64,000 nt of DNA from Chrysaora quinquecirrha (Eukaryota > Cnidaria > Scyphozoa > Semaeostomeae > Pelagiidae), in the NCBI GenBank assembly GCA_014526335.1, contig JACTAT010000128.1, positions 123,227 to 187,226 of the forward strand, read 5' to 3'. The position numbers were made by a program, and so were the translations under genes. The notes beneath the pieces were generated by a model. It had not been told where the DNA came from and ran no database searches. It saw only the letters and a list, made by a program, of their open reading frames with translations. Below, piece by piece: positions 45,801-57,123 of the stretch (its first letter is position 1; each line of letters starts with the position of its first letter).

Positions 45801-46539
45801 AAATATGATTGAATATTCGGTTCAAGATCTTTTTAGCCCGTTTTGGGCTATATTTTGTGCTTTTTCTTACTCCTTGGTAATCCTGTTGACGTTATTTCTG
45901 TTGGAATGTTATGGAGCTCTAAATCTGATGCATTTTGAGCCCAACAATGTTGACATTGGGGTACTTCGCACCCCATCTCAACGGTCTCATAAATTTTGAA
46001 AATTGGGTGCAATGAATCAGGCCAATTTAACATGGAAGAATCAGCCTGTTGTATAGGGCACTATATAACCTCTAGAGTAATCGGCTCAAAGTATGGGGCC
46101 CTTCAATGGTGTAAAAATTCACCTGATTTATTGAGCTCAATTCTAGCATTTTTGGCTGGTTCAATATCGGGCCGTATGTATAACCAGTCAATTGTCGGGC
46201 CCTAATAAAACCGGCCCTATATTGCATGACCTAATTAACCGATGCTTAGAACAGAAAATAACGTTAATTGAAATAACGACATGATAAACTTTAGGATGGC
46301 CTTTGTCTGGAAGCCAGACAAAAGCGTCATTATATGAATTGTCTTTCATCCAGGCAAGTGTACAAAACATGAAACAGGCAAGTATGTAGAATGGTGCTTT
46401 CCTCCCACTCAGAAAGCTGATATGGGGTCATTGTTGATCACACTTAGAGGACAATTTTCTAGAGATCAGACATTACTTATATGCTTTCTCAACTGGTGCT
46501 CAGTAATTGGAGAAACATATGGCAAGCGAAAGTCATCAA

Positions 46540-46705
46540 AATCAGATAAACCTTTTTTTTCAGGAAAACCCGGTTTATGTTGCAGAAGACTAGGTTTCTC
46601 TGATAAACTCGGTTTTTCGTCAGATAAACTACGTTTTCCAGATAAACTTAGTTTCTCTCAAGGAAAAACTCTGTTGCTCAGAAAAACCTGGTTTTTCTCC
46701 GATAA
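46540..46705 (+). repeat. Degenerate GATAAACTxxGTTTTTC tandem repeat
   Basis: Six to eight imperfect units of 16-20 bp (gataaactcggtttttc, gataaactacgttttcc, gataaacttagtttctc and relatives) occur in a row. The open frame 46422-46937 over it (SDKLGFSSDKLRFPDKLSF) is probably a by-product. Confidence 0.7.
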
Positions 46706-48820
46706 CATTAGGAGATTGAGAGATTTCCATAAGGTGAAGCAAAAACATCAAGCAAAAACATCCAAAGTCTCCGTGAAAAGCATGGAAAGCTTCAACCAAC
46801 AATGCCCTTCTCATCTTTCGTCCCCCTTAATTAGAAAACAGAAGCAGAATGTATGTCGCTTGCAATACTATCTGAAAATGCATTCATCAAGATTTTCAAG
46901 GAACCCTAGCTTTATAATTTTTCAAGATTTGGTATAAATTTGTTCCAGCTACTTTGATTTTTTAATTGCTTGCAGTTGTGTTTGAGTTAAATGACCTGTT
47001 CCAGAGCCTGTGATCTCTTTTCCAGCTTTAAGGGTTGAAAGACCTATCTTACATCCTGTTATCTGAGCTTACAGAATGGTACAAACTGAGGTTGATGTTC
47101 ACTGTTACATCACTGGTAATAATAGGAGTTCAATGCAAATATGATCATAGTAACGAAAAGACAAAACAGAAATTAAAAAGAAGGAAATATTGGACAAACC
47201 ATTAGCATTCAACTTCTACAAAATACTTTAATTGTATATCTTCTGGTTGGAAATTGATGTTACTATCTAATATACACGTTGTCTTATAAGAAATTGGTGT
47301 AACCCATTAGAACTAAAGGGAAGGAGTTAAGACAATGTGGACACAATATTCTTTAGATTTTAACTCAAATTCACGGTTTTTCTTTGCAATAATACTAGCA
47401 ATTTGTTTGGTAAACAGTATTCACGATCTGTTCTCATTATTACTGCAATGTACTTCCATTGAATTAAGAAACCGTTACGAAGCATTTAGAACTATAATTT
47501 GTGCAAAATTATGAAACTCTTAGTACTAGGTGCTGAGGCAAGTTTCTTATAAAAACCGTGTATCTTATTTGCGTAATTGTGTCACTCTTTCCTTAAATGT
47601 GCATTAATAATAACGACAGCCATTCCATACCTTTATGCAAGATTCATCCGGTACTCCGTTTCTTCAATATTGCAGGCTTTGAGTGCCTTAAGTAAATATC
47701 CACCTGTACTTGTGTGATATATATTCATTCTCTCTAATGTAACGTACTGTAAGGTAATTTTTTTCAATACACCTGTCAAGTAAGTGTGGCAAATGAATCT
47801 CAAATCATAAATCAAGATACTAGGTGATCTAGCTACTGCATTCAGGTGTTTTCTATTTAATGATTAATCACTGAGACAGTCTACAAATGGTACAATTATT
47901 ACAATTTATACATAGCTATGTTTAGTAGGAAAATTTAATTAACAGACAGCTCCTGGGGAATCAATATCAAATACTATATGCAAGCAACATAATACAAAAA
48001 AAGAATATTTCAAACATAAACTAACTAAATACAACGAGACAATAATATGGGGAAATTTATATTTGCAAGCAATAACTTTCTTATTTGTTTGGATGGTTTC
48101 CTCTATCTGGAACATCTGGATCTTCTTGCCTAAATTCAATATCCTGCAATGAATAGAAAATGAAGGTGGGCAATAACATTGGTTGCACAACTTTTTATTT
48201 GCATCAACGGGGATCTGTAACATAGCATAATAGTATAGTGACATAATAGTCATTATGCTGCCGTTGCCTGGCTGACAATACAGCACATATTACCTTCTTT
48301 TCTCACAGTAGCCCCCATGTGGCGATATTTAGAGGCATGTAAACGAAAGCCAACTTTAAATGATCTGCATTTGTCAGGTTTCTAATTTCTTAGGGGTTCG
48401 AATAGGTGGAGGTTGAGACAGCGTTCAGGATCTAATTGACAGGGCACTAAACAAATGAGTTGATTGAAATTTGTTTGACTAACTTCATTAGCAAACTGCT
48501 GAAAGGCCTCAAAAGCATACTTATGTTTAGCATACTAGACGGATTTGTGCTGATGAAGGTGAAATATAAAATCAGCACGCTATAACAAATTGCAGTTACC
48601 AGAGGTGGGCCCTGTTCATGTGTTCTTTGCTTTTCATGCGACAGGCTTAGTCTATAGTTATAACCTTTTGTCACTATGCAGTATTTCAGTACCACAGATT
48701 AGAAAACACAATACTACAGAGTAAAAATAGCAATTTTTCATGTTTAACTAACTGACACGAAATGTAGTGAAATTATCCATTTAAGCATAGATAGAATTGT
48801 AAGAAAGGTTGAAACTTAAC

Positions 48821-49081
48821 CTCTCATATCCTCTGCATAGAAAACACGCTCTGTTGTGGATGAACCAGCTACAAAAGAAAATAGAAACCAATATATTTCC
48901 AGATAATACGTTTTGCATTACTTGCTATAACAATAGCTTCAGAAGCAATCTTTTCCTTCGAATTTAAAATTTCATAGTGATTTGTGAGCGTATTTACCTT
49001 CTCTATATGCATGTATTTCTTCATTGTATATGAACGGTTATTCGCCTTCAGTCATCAGCCCTTGCACTATTTCCACTGGTT
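48821..49081 (-). other. Candidate spliced exons of an unknown minus-strand gene
   Basis: Two blocks with good splice borders: 49081-48998 (acceptor TTCTTCTTTGCAAAAG, donor GTAAATA) and 48868-48821 (acceptor TTTTCTTTTGTAG, donor GTTAAG). Block 1 reads PVEIVQGLMTEGE, one stop, then FIYNEEIHAYRE. Block 2 is 48 bp and reads GSSTTERVFYAEDMR in the linked phase. A further candidate block ends near 48296. The in-frame stop and absence of a known family keep this speculative. Confidence 0.22.
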
Positions 49082-49189
49082 CTTTTGCAAAGAAGAACAG
49101 AAAACAGTGAGCGCCACAGGTGAGGGAAATAACAAGGGAGTCATGTACTGAATTCTGAATTTTGGTGATGCTACAGTGGAAAGGAATAT

Positions 49190-49690
49190 CCCAGTCACTG
49201 GGCTATTCCTTTTACCAGTTGGAGTTTCATATCCGTATTGTTGCCAGAGCTAATTGTATTGTCAACCTTGCTAAAACATTGTAATACCGTTTGTTTGAAG
49301 AAAATGTTTCTCGATCCTTGAAGACTTTTCATCTCGCAGGTCGGTCACTGATTCATACCTCTAGTAGCTGATGTATAGTGAGCAAGGCGCGAGGGGCTCA
49401 GGATGGGCTAGTTATATTAATTAACCTGTGGCCAGTCTTATTGGGCTGTAGGCCTTCGTATCTAATTCTGTTCATTCTGGATACTGTAGTTTTTGCTAAC
49501 TAGTATTAAACGTACAGTGAAGTTTAAACAAAACATGTACAAGTTAATCTACAGTGGTATTTTGTAATTTTCTGTGGTAGCATTGCACCCCTCTTCATTG
49601 GTGCAGCACTATAATTAGATCTGGCAACAATACGGATATGCATCTCCAAGTGGCAACTTTCATTCAATAGCCCAGTGACAGAAACATTTC
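49190..49690. repeat. Imperfect inverted repeat, arms ~70-80 bp, spacer ~350 bp
   Basis: Left arm 49190-49262 (CAGTCACTGGGCTATT...ATATCCGTATTGTTGCCAGA) reappears inverted at about 49612-49688, with CATATCCGTATTGTTGCCAGA conserved exactly. It may be a foldback or MITE remnant. No target duplication was identified. Confidence 0.65.
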
Positions 49691-50145
49691 TTTGACTTAT
49701 GCATACTAATTATATATCTATTACCTTACCTTAAGAAATTAATGAAGACTAAATATTTTAAAAACGTGTTACCTAATACCCTAAAATTTGGCGACCATCA
49801 TGCCTTCCAGAAATATTATCACCGACCAAAAAATTAGGATATGGTGTTGGGGTTTTGCTTCTCCTAGGATACAAGTGACTCAATGCTTGCATTGTAGAAG
49901 TATGGTTTTTTAATTGATATTTTGTCATTTATTCATTATCATTGTTAACGCTTCAGCAGGCGTGCTGTGAAGTTATAAAAGTTCTAATTATCAAGTTGCC
50001 ATTGAACTATTCTTTTAATTTTATTAACGTATTTGTATTTCGTGTTTCATTGTCATTGGCTAATTTTAAAATAGCATTTAAGTTGTTGAAAGAAAAAGAG
50101 TCAAATTGAAAATAGGTTGGGCAGGATTTGATTTCAAGAAGTAAG

Positions 50146-50231
50146 ATTGCGAAAGTTCAGATTATCTTCTGTGTTTTTCTGCGTTTTAAAGTTATAAAAA
50201 GAACCTAGATTTGCGATAAAGGGTAGCAACA
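50146..50231 (+). repeat. Bel/Pao 5' LTR, recognisable portion
   Basis: This matches 52596-52681 over 86 bp at about 88%, including a TTATAAAAAG box and an end at GCAACA. The upstream limit of the LTR is not visible because the similarity fades. The presumed primer-binding region starts just after 50231 (CTGGTCCACC). Confidence 0.7.
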
Positions 50232-50262
50232 ACTGGTCCACCGAAAGTGGATATAACTTTAG

Positions 50263-51632
50263 GTGCAAAAGCATGGAGGAATTGACAAGATTGCGAAAAG
50301 TCAGAGGAGGACACTGAGGATACTTGACGAAGAAGGGAATGAAGAGAATCTATGGAAACTAAGATTGCTGAAAATGCAAATACAAGAGCAGCTAGAAGCA
50401 AAGGCAAAATTGGATTCTGAAATTCTGGCATTAGTTAGCAGCATAGAAGAAAACCAAGAAGCTGTTGATGAGGAAATAGAAGGAGCTTTCAGAGAGAAGG
50501 TTTTAGAGGGTATCATAGAGTTGGAAAAAGAGCTATTACCATAACAGTCAGAGGAACAGCCTGCTAAACCTAGATCATAGTCAGTATTTTCTGTGCAAAG
50601 ATCATCTTCACAAAAATCTGAGCAAGAGGAGCAAGAGCAACCTGGATTGCAAAGATTGGATTAACTGAATTCAGTCGAAAGTTCAGTCAAAAGTATTGGT
50701 TCGAGTTCTGAAGTATCAGAGTTATCGAAATCGACGCCAAGAAAGAGCAAAACTACCAAAGCTTGAATTTAAGAAGTTCAGCGGAAAACCCCAACATTGG
50801 CAGGAGTTTTGGGAAAGTTTCAACAGTGCAGTTCACAAAAGTTGATAAATTCTCATACTTTTGTCACTATCTGGAAGAGCCAGCCAGAAAAGTTATAACT
50901 GGTGTGGAATTAACAGCAGAGAATTACACCTAAGCTTTAGATTTACTGCAGAAGAGATTTGGGAAGCCAACGGTCATTAAAAGGGCTCATATCAATGATG
51001 TGATCCAGTTACCACCTGTTTTTAATGAAAAGAACGTTTCGAAACTGAGAGAACTTCTCGATAATGTGGAGACACACTACCCTGGTTTAGATGCCTGAAA
51101 TGTAGATGAGTATTGTCGTGCCGATAATTTTGGATAAAATATCTGAAACCGTGCGTTTGAACATGATTCGAGGCAGCAAGAATCACAAAGAATGGAATAT
51201 GAAGGAAATGCTTGAAGCACTTTACCAGGAATTAGACATCAGAGAGCAGCATGTGTCGATCTTCAAGGGCAGACTGGAAGGGCAAGGATGTCAAGTGCAG
51301 CTTGATGTCAGACTGTTTTTTTTAAAACCAACAACAACCACTGCTCAGCTTTGTTGACAAATGAAAATGGTGATGGTGAAAATGAAAATGACATTCTGTC
51401 AAGAAGATCAGGCATAGAGGAACGTAAGAAAGTTATTTTGAAATTAGATAAATGTTTCTTTTGTCTAATGAAAGGCCATAGGGCTTATGAGTGTAGATTT
51501 ACGCAGCAATGTAAAATTTTTAACTGTGGGAAACATCATGTGTCTTTATGCGAAGGCAATAGCAAGGAGTTGCTTTCACCCAAGCCAGACACACCGCTGG
51601 CCTTCTCAAGGACAGTCGGCTATGATGGGTAG
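50263..51632 (+). pseudogene. Bel/Pao gag-like region (DUF1759) with zinc knuckle
   Basis: ATG at 50263 opens a coiled-coil frame (KMQIQEQLEAKAKLDSEI) to 50542. The next recognisable text, about 50745-50830, reads KLPKLEFKKFSGKPQHWQEFWESFN, the start of the DUF1759 gag core. Broken codons to 51060 include PPVFNEKNVSKLRELLDNVETHY. 51106-51357 gives VVPIILDKISETVRLNM and HKEWNMKEMLEALYQEL. A CCHC-like knuckle (CFFCLMKGHRAYEC) lies at about 51453-51494, with a second Cys-His set after it. Several stops and shifts. Confidence 0.65.
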
Positions 51633-51733
51633 GACCACATTGGTTGTTTTTCGGTAAGGAAGATTGGCCAACAGAACTCCTGCTAGAAGAGTCTAAATAA
51701 ACTACGGAAGAGAGGAAATCTGCAGCTTCGGCA

Positions 51734-52585
51734 ATGCATGTAGTCGAAGTAAATCAATCAGGTATGTCAGAAGTCATCAATATTGAAACGTTCTCAACAT
51801 TAGGAAAGTTACTTAGGGTAACAGGTTATGTCTTAAGGTTTATAAAGAATTTGAAGTCAAAGAATAATGGCCAAGAAAGAGAATTTGGACCATTGAGTGT
51901 GGAAGAGATTTTGAATGGAGAGAAGGAATGGATTAAAGATGCACAGAGAAGTTTGAAAAAGGGATCTAATTATAAGGATCTTTCACATCAATTAGGAATT
52001 ATCGAACAGGATGACATTTTAGTATGTAAAGGAAGACTCTAGCATGCAGAGTTTGATTATGATTTGAAGAATCCAGTCATCCGGTCTAACACGCACAGGC
52101 TAACGGAATTAGTTGTCTTGGACTGCCATGGAAAGGTACAGCATTCTGGACTTAGCTCCACGTTGTCAGACGTGACAGAAAGGTTTTGGGTGCCTAAAGA
52201 AAGACAGCTTGTACAAAGAATCATAAGAGAGTGTAGAAAATGTAAGAGGGTACAAGGAAAACCATATAGAGCGCCTCCAGTTGCAGCCTTGCTGGATTTC
52301 CGTGTCCAACAAGTTCCAGCATTTACTGATGTTGGAATTGATTATACTTGACCTCTTTATGTTAAGAGCAGACAAGAACCAAGGAAAAAAGTTACATTGC
52401 GTTGTACAAATGTTGTACGACAAGAGCTCTACATCTTGACTTGATTGCGGACCTATCAGGTCCTGCTTTCATTCATAGCTTGAGACGATTTATTGCTAGA
52501 AGAGGAACCCCATCCCTGATAAATAGGGACAATGTTAAGACCTTTAAGCTTACAAATAAGTTTTTGAATAAGATGTGAAGACTCC
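51734..52585 (+). pseudogene. Bel/Pao integrase region
   Basis: 51734-52042 encodes the linker before integrase (GKLLRVTGYVLRFIKNL, LSVEEILNGEKEWIKDAQ, LGIIEQDDILVCKGRL). After a TAG at 52040-52042 the frame continues: HRLTELVVLDCHGKVQHSGLSSTL and IIRECRKCKRVQGKP, the HHCC zinc-binding head, though the first His pair is imperfect. AFTDVGIDYT carries the first catalytic Asp. After 52351 only stop-ridden traces remain (IARRGTPS near 52490), so the catalytic core is eroded. Confidence 0.65.
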
Positions 52586-52595
52586 TAATTGACGA

Positions 52596-52681
52596 GTTGC
52601 AAAAGTTGAGATTTTCTTCTGTGTTTTTCTGTGTTTTAAAGTTATAAAAAGAGCATAGATTTGTAATAAAGGGTTGCAACA
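52596..52681 (+). repeat. Bel/Pao 3' LTR, recognisable portion
   Basis: Counterpart of 50146-50231; it ends GGGTTGCAACA. The LTR may start at TGAAGACTCC (52575) and end at ...CAACA, giving the expected TG...CA. Confidence 0.7.
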
Positions 52682-52689
52682 TATGGACT

Positions 52690-53687
52690 CGTTGCCAAGG
52701 AGTGCACATGCCCCCTTGCGTTATCATCGGCTTCGTTGTCAGATAGAATAACTAAAGAAAAAATGAATGGCAGTATGATGTCAATTTTTTACTACTAGTA
52801 GAAGCTAGCTACCGTCAAGCTTGAGTCAAGGCGAAGCATAAAGTCTTATGAAGACTTGACCACGAAAACACCAAATGAATTCCGAAATATCAGTACACCA
52901 AGATTTTTAGAACACTTCGTGAACTCCGATCCGAAATATTAGTATTTAAAAAAAAAGTATTTTGTTGTCTTTTGTTGTGCTCTGCCGCGGTCTTTCTGCC
53001 TACATTATGACAACCAAACTGAAACTACCTTATGTGAGACACGAAGAGTCTACGTAAACCGAAGAAACCTGGTTTGTCTGTAACTACCACACTGTTACTT
53101 TTCCCAAAGGACATATGGTAAAATAGACATTGTTGGAAGATTTTTTGCTTTTTTAGGTCTTGTACTTCTGTTCCCCTAGTAATTTTATTACTTGAATTGT
53201 TATTACAGGTGTTTTTTATTATAAGAACATAAGGCTTTAGAGGCTGAAAAGTTGAGATAATGCTAAGAACATAACAAGGCTTTGTGACGCAAGAAAAAAT
53301 TAGAATTCATTTCCTTAAGTTGCGCTGTCCTGTTCTCCTGTTCAATAATTGTGACTAAGAGACATTTTTACATCTGCGTCCCTTTTAGTAGCAATCATAA
53401 TCGAATTCGAAAAGCAACACCTTATTAAAAGAAAGAAAATTAAAAACATGTTAAGAACATTTTAAGCCTTCAAATCGAAAAAATTAAGAACACTGCATGG
53501 CTTTCTCAATTTCAGTGTTCTTATAAAAAAATGTGTATGTAGACCAATATTTTTTGTCAAATATGTAGACCAATAAAAATACTAAGATTATTGTTTTAGT
53601 ACATATCGATGTACCATTGGCATTTTCAATCATAATACATTTACTTAATAGCTATAAGTGCGACAAACCATTGCCTCAAAAAAGACA
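52690..53687. other. Spacer, no gene seen
   Basis: AT-rich sequence between the LTR element and the satellite array. No open frame of note. Confidence 0.5.
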
Positions 53688-54680
53688 ACGCCCCCTGTAT
53701 TATACTCGCTCGCGCAGCAGTAAGCAATGCTATAAGGAACTCTAAAAAACATTATATTACAGTTTTATCATTGGAGAATAAGGATCTGAAGTCTATTTTG
53801 TGGCACAAAATGTTTAAGTAGCCAGCCCTCACCTGTTTCTGCAAGCTGTTCGTCTGTCTTAATCGTCAAGAGCGATAAGCAATGCTTGAAAAAGGTCAAC
53901 GCCCTCACCTGTTTCTGCCCTGTCTTATACTGTCTTATACTCGCTCGCGCAGCAATAAGCAATGCTATAAGGAACTCTAAAAAACACTATATTACAGTTT
54001 AATCATTGGAGAATAAGGATCTGAAGTCTATTTTGTGGCACAAAGTGTTCAAGTAGCCAGCCCTCACCTGTTTCTGCAAGCTGTTCGTCGAATCGTTTGA
54101 AAAAGGTCAATGCCCCCTGTCTTATACTCGCTTGCGCAGCAATAAGCAATGCTATAAGGAACTCTAAAAAACATTATATGACAGTTTAATCATTGGAGAA
54201 TAAGAATCTGAAGTCTATTTTGTGGCACAAAATGTTTAAGTAGCCAGCCCTCACCTGTTTCTGCAAGCTGTTCGTCAAATCGTTTGAAAAAGGTCAACGC
54301 CCCCTGTCTTATACTCGCTCACGCAGCGGTAAGCAATGATATAAGGAACTCTAAAAAACATTATATGATAGTTTAATCATTGGAGAATAAGGATCTGAAG
54401 TCTATTTTGTGGCACAAAATGTTTAAGTAGCCAGCCCTCACCTGTTTCTGCAAGCTGTTCGTCGAATCGTTTGAAAAAGGTCAACGCCCCCTGTCTTATA
54501 CTCACTCGCGCAGCAATAAGCAATGCTATAACGAACTCTAAAAAACATTATATGATAGTTAAATCATTGGAAAATAAGAATCTGAAGTCTATTTCGTGGC
54601 ACAAAATGTTTAAGTAGCCAGCCCTTACCTGTTTCTACAAGCTGTTCGTCTAATCGTTTGAAAAAGGACCAAGTCCCCTT
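53688..54680. repeat. Satellite array, ~187-bp unit, about five copies
   Basis: Units start around 53691, 53930, 54112, 54299 and 54486. Each has GCCCCCTGTCTTATACTCGC, ATAAGCAATGCTATAAGGAA, TTTTGTGGCACAAAATGTTT and AGCCAGCCCTCACCTGTTTC in the same order. The three downstream units have a regular 187-bp period and about 95% identity. The first is longer because of an internal insertion with an extra partial copy of its own text (53840-53935). Confidence 0.92.
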
Positions 54681-55554
54681 TCAGTTTTTCAATAGGAGGT
54701 ACGGACGTTCAAAATTAATAGGGGTTAGAGGGCGAGGCTGGTTTCCAACAGTAGCCGAATATTGTAAAAGTTGGGCTGACAGCAGGTAATATTTGAAGGT
54801 ACTGTCTTTTCCTCTCTTTCCATTCACAATTTGCCATGTGCGTTCTTAGTATTTGAAGTTTGTCCTAGTAATTCTGACGCTAGTTGTCTTTAGGACAGAG
54901 TTTTTAAGAATAGTTGCAGCACAATATTTTAGCCATTTTTGCAAATGATATTCAGATGCTTGTGAATTCATCTTCTTTAAATCTGAAATAGTTGAGAAAA
55001 ACAACGAAGGAAATACCTGGGATGTATATTTGCAGATTAAATCTCAAACAGGGTTTTTGAAGGTATCGTATATGTATTTTTATATTCTTATATTTCCATT
55101 AAGTAAATAAGAGCTCAGTAAATCTAGATTTATTACCCTCGTTCACAAAATTCTGAACAATTTTTCAAGTATTGAAAACACTTTAGGGTTTTTTCTACTA
55201 AAACTAAATGCACTCTTCGAGGACTGTGGATGAATAGCTACCTCGAAGATGTTGGTTAGATCAGTGGATAGCTAATAATAGATATAATGCAATGTAATGA
55301 ATTTAATCTTGCCCCAGCTAAAAGTCTGGTGTTTTCATCGAAAAGTGAGTCAACGTGTTGGTATTCTATCTGTTAAATAAAAACACACGAAAATTGTGTC
55401 TCAAAAGTTTAATAAAACCAAGTTTAAGACGAGAAAAAGCACATAAATTTACTTAAATCGATAAAGAAAATAAAGTTTCATGATATTACATCAGAAAAAC
55501 AATTAATAAAGAAAATATTACGGTATATTTCTTATCCTAAAAGCAATCAAAGTG
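54681..55554. other. Spacer, no gene seen
   Basis: No conserved coding motif or repeat noticed. Confidence 0.4.
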
Positions 55555-55782
55555 AAACCGATATGAAATCGTTTCGGTACCATGCCGGTATGGGTGTTTA
55601 CACGATGTCGCTATCACACCGGCATGAAATCGTACCGGTGTGGCTATGGACATGTGTTTTCAAACCTTTTATGCCGGTGTGATATCGTGTGAACGGCTCG
55701 TCTAAAAACAAAAGATTCCGGATTCCGCACCGGTGTCATATCAAACCTGTGTGGTACCGATATCGTGTAAACAAGGTCTACT
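55555..55782. repeat. Palindrome-rich block with repeated CCGGTGTGATATCGTG-like words
   Basis: The words ACACCGGCATGAAATCGTAC, GCCGGTGTGATATCGTG, GCACCGGTGTCATATC and TGGTACCGATATCGTGTAAA recur in both orientations within about 230 bp. The right edge, inverted, reads CCTTGTTTACACGATATCGG and resembles the inner left GGGTGTTTACACGATGTCG. Probably a small foldback/MITE; the GC content stands out against the surroundings. Confidence 0.65.
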
Positions 55783-57123
55783 TCTCTAATCGTTTCATTC
55801 ATGTGAGATGACATATCCTTTCTGATAGGAAGCTATCCAGCAATGAAAAGATACTTATGTCATAAATGTTTGCAGGTCCTTGTTGAGTTAGAATGGGTCT
55901 TCAATAGAATTTAGTCATATAGTAACTGCTATAATTGGTCGTTAGCAGTTTCACTCCAGATTTTTACTGGCGCCCTCTTGCCTTTGAGTTGCTTTGCCGA
56001 AATCCCCTTACTTCCCCAGCGGCTCCAAGCCCGACCGCTTGGCCTGCGAATTGAGTTTTGGTGAATTGGAAAACTTTCGAAAATTCGATTTTTGCTCAGA
56101 ATGCCATGTTCTCCAATGTAAAAAAAATTGCAAAATCATAGTATTGTAAAAATTACTTTAAAAAACTTTTCTTTCAAAATTGTTATGTTTATGTATCCCA
56201 TATGAGGAATGTGCATTGGGAATCGTCAATAACAGAGAGCTGAGATCAGGGAATGGAGAAATTTAACTACTGTCTGTTATTGTATGTTAAGACAGCTTGT
56301 AGGGGCAGCTTGTAGGGGCATACTGAGTTTAATATTTTCTTTTCAGAAGCCGTTTCAATATTTGCTAGAGGTTCAAGTCATTCTCTGTGCCATGAATAGT
56401 CGATTCCATCACAAATTTTGAAGTGTATGTATAGAATTTTCTGTTCCACAGAATTGTTGAAAACATTAGCCGTAACGAAAATTTAATTTCGTCATACTTT
56501 CATACTGGTATGTAAATATTACTATTTTCAATACTTAATGTTCTGGATTATAAATTTTTCAATTTTGCAATTTTAGGTGATGGAAAATTAAACCTACGAT
56601 CTCGTTTGTTATCAGAAATACCTATTCAGAGAATTCCAATTATTTGGTAATTCCTTGTATTAAATTGGGCTGATTATATGCTAGCAAAATATACAACGCT
56701 ACACATTAATGGAAAGAGGTGAGTGCTTTTTTTCAACTCTCAACGTGGGGCTGGGGTTTACTCAAGAACATGTGCACATTTGATTTATTCTCATCTGGCT
56801 GGTGCAGCCCCAACCTCCCACTGTACAAAGAATTTCCAAATTTGAAATCCTTTATGCTTCAAAGCTGCATAAAGGATTTAAGATACAGAATACATAGCTT
56901 GGTATTTAAGCATTGAAAACTGCTGTTAATTTTTTTCCAACATGACCAAACGATAAATTAGTCCCCTTGCAAGCTGTCTTCGTATGCTAAAGTAAACATA
57001 AAAAGATGATGTCTATGAGTTTGCAATACATCCTAAAAGTAAAGAGTTACTTCCGTGAGGCTTTTTCCCTTACAGTATCTCCGGTCTCTTCTCCCGCAGA
57101 TAACCGAAAACGACATTCAATGC
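55783..57123. other. Spacer or LINE 5' untranslated region
   Basis: No domain recognised. A 13-bp direct duplication (CAGCTTGTAGGGG) lies at about 56292-56319. The 5' end of the LINE that follows must lie somewhere here but has no visible signature. Confidence 0.35.

Larger units (their letters stand above)
46940..50145. other. Gene-poor stretch with possible small spliced unit and an inverted repeat
   Basis: Three kilobases without a recognisable coding domain. The only structures I can point to are splice-bounded minus-strand blocks near 48.8-49.1 kb and an inverted repeat at 49.19-49.69 kb, both listed separately. Confidence 0.5.
50146..52681 (+). mobile_element. Bel/Pao-type LTR retrotransposon, internally deleted
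   Basis: Two similar LTR segments (50146-50231 and 52596-52681) bracket gag-like and integrase-like coding pieces. Protease, reverse transcriptase and RNase H are absent: the gap between the zinc knuckle (51590) and the RNase H/integrase linker (51734) is only about 150 bp. Both coding parts contain stops. The copy could not have moved on its own. Confidence 0.7.

Noticed and set aside
46422..46937. 171-codon plus-strand frame
   Set aside because: Much of it runs through a degenerate GATAAACT repeat; no domain.
53688..54680. Regular repeats considered as a CRISPR array
   Set aside because: Whole 187-bp units repeat head to tail without unique spacers, and the genome is eukaryotic; this is a satellite.
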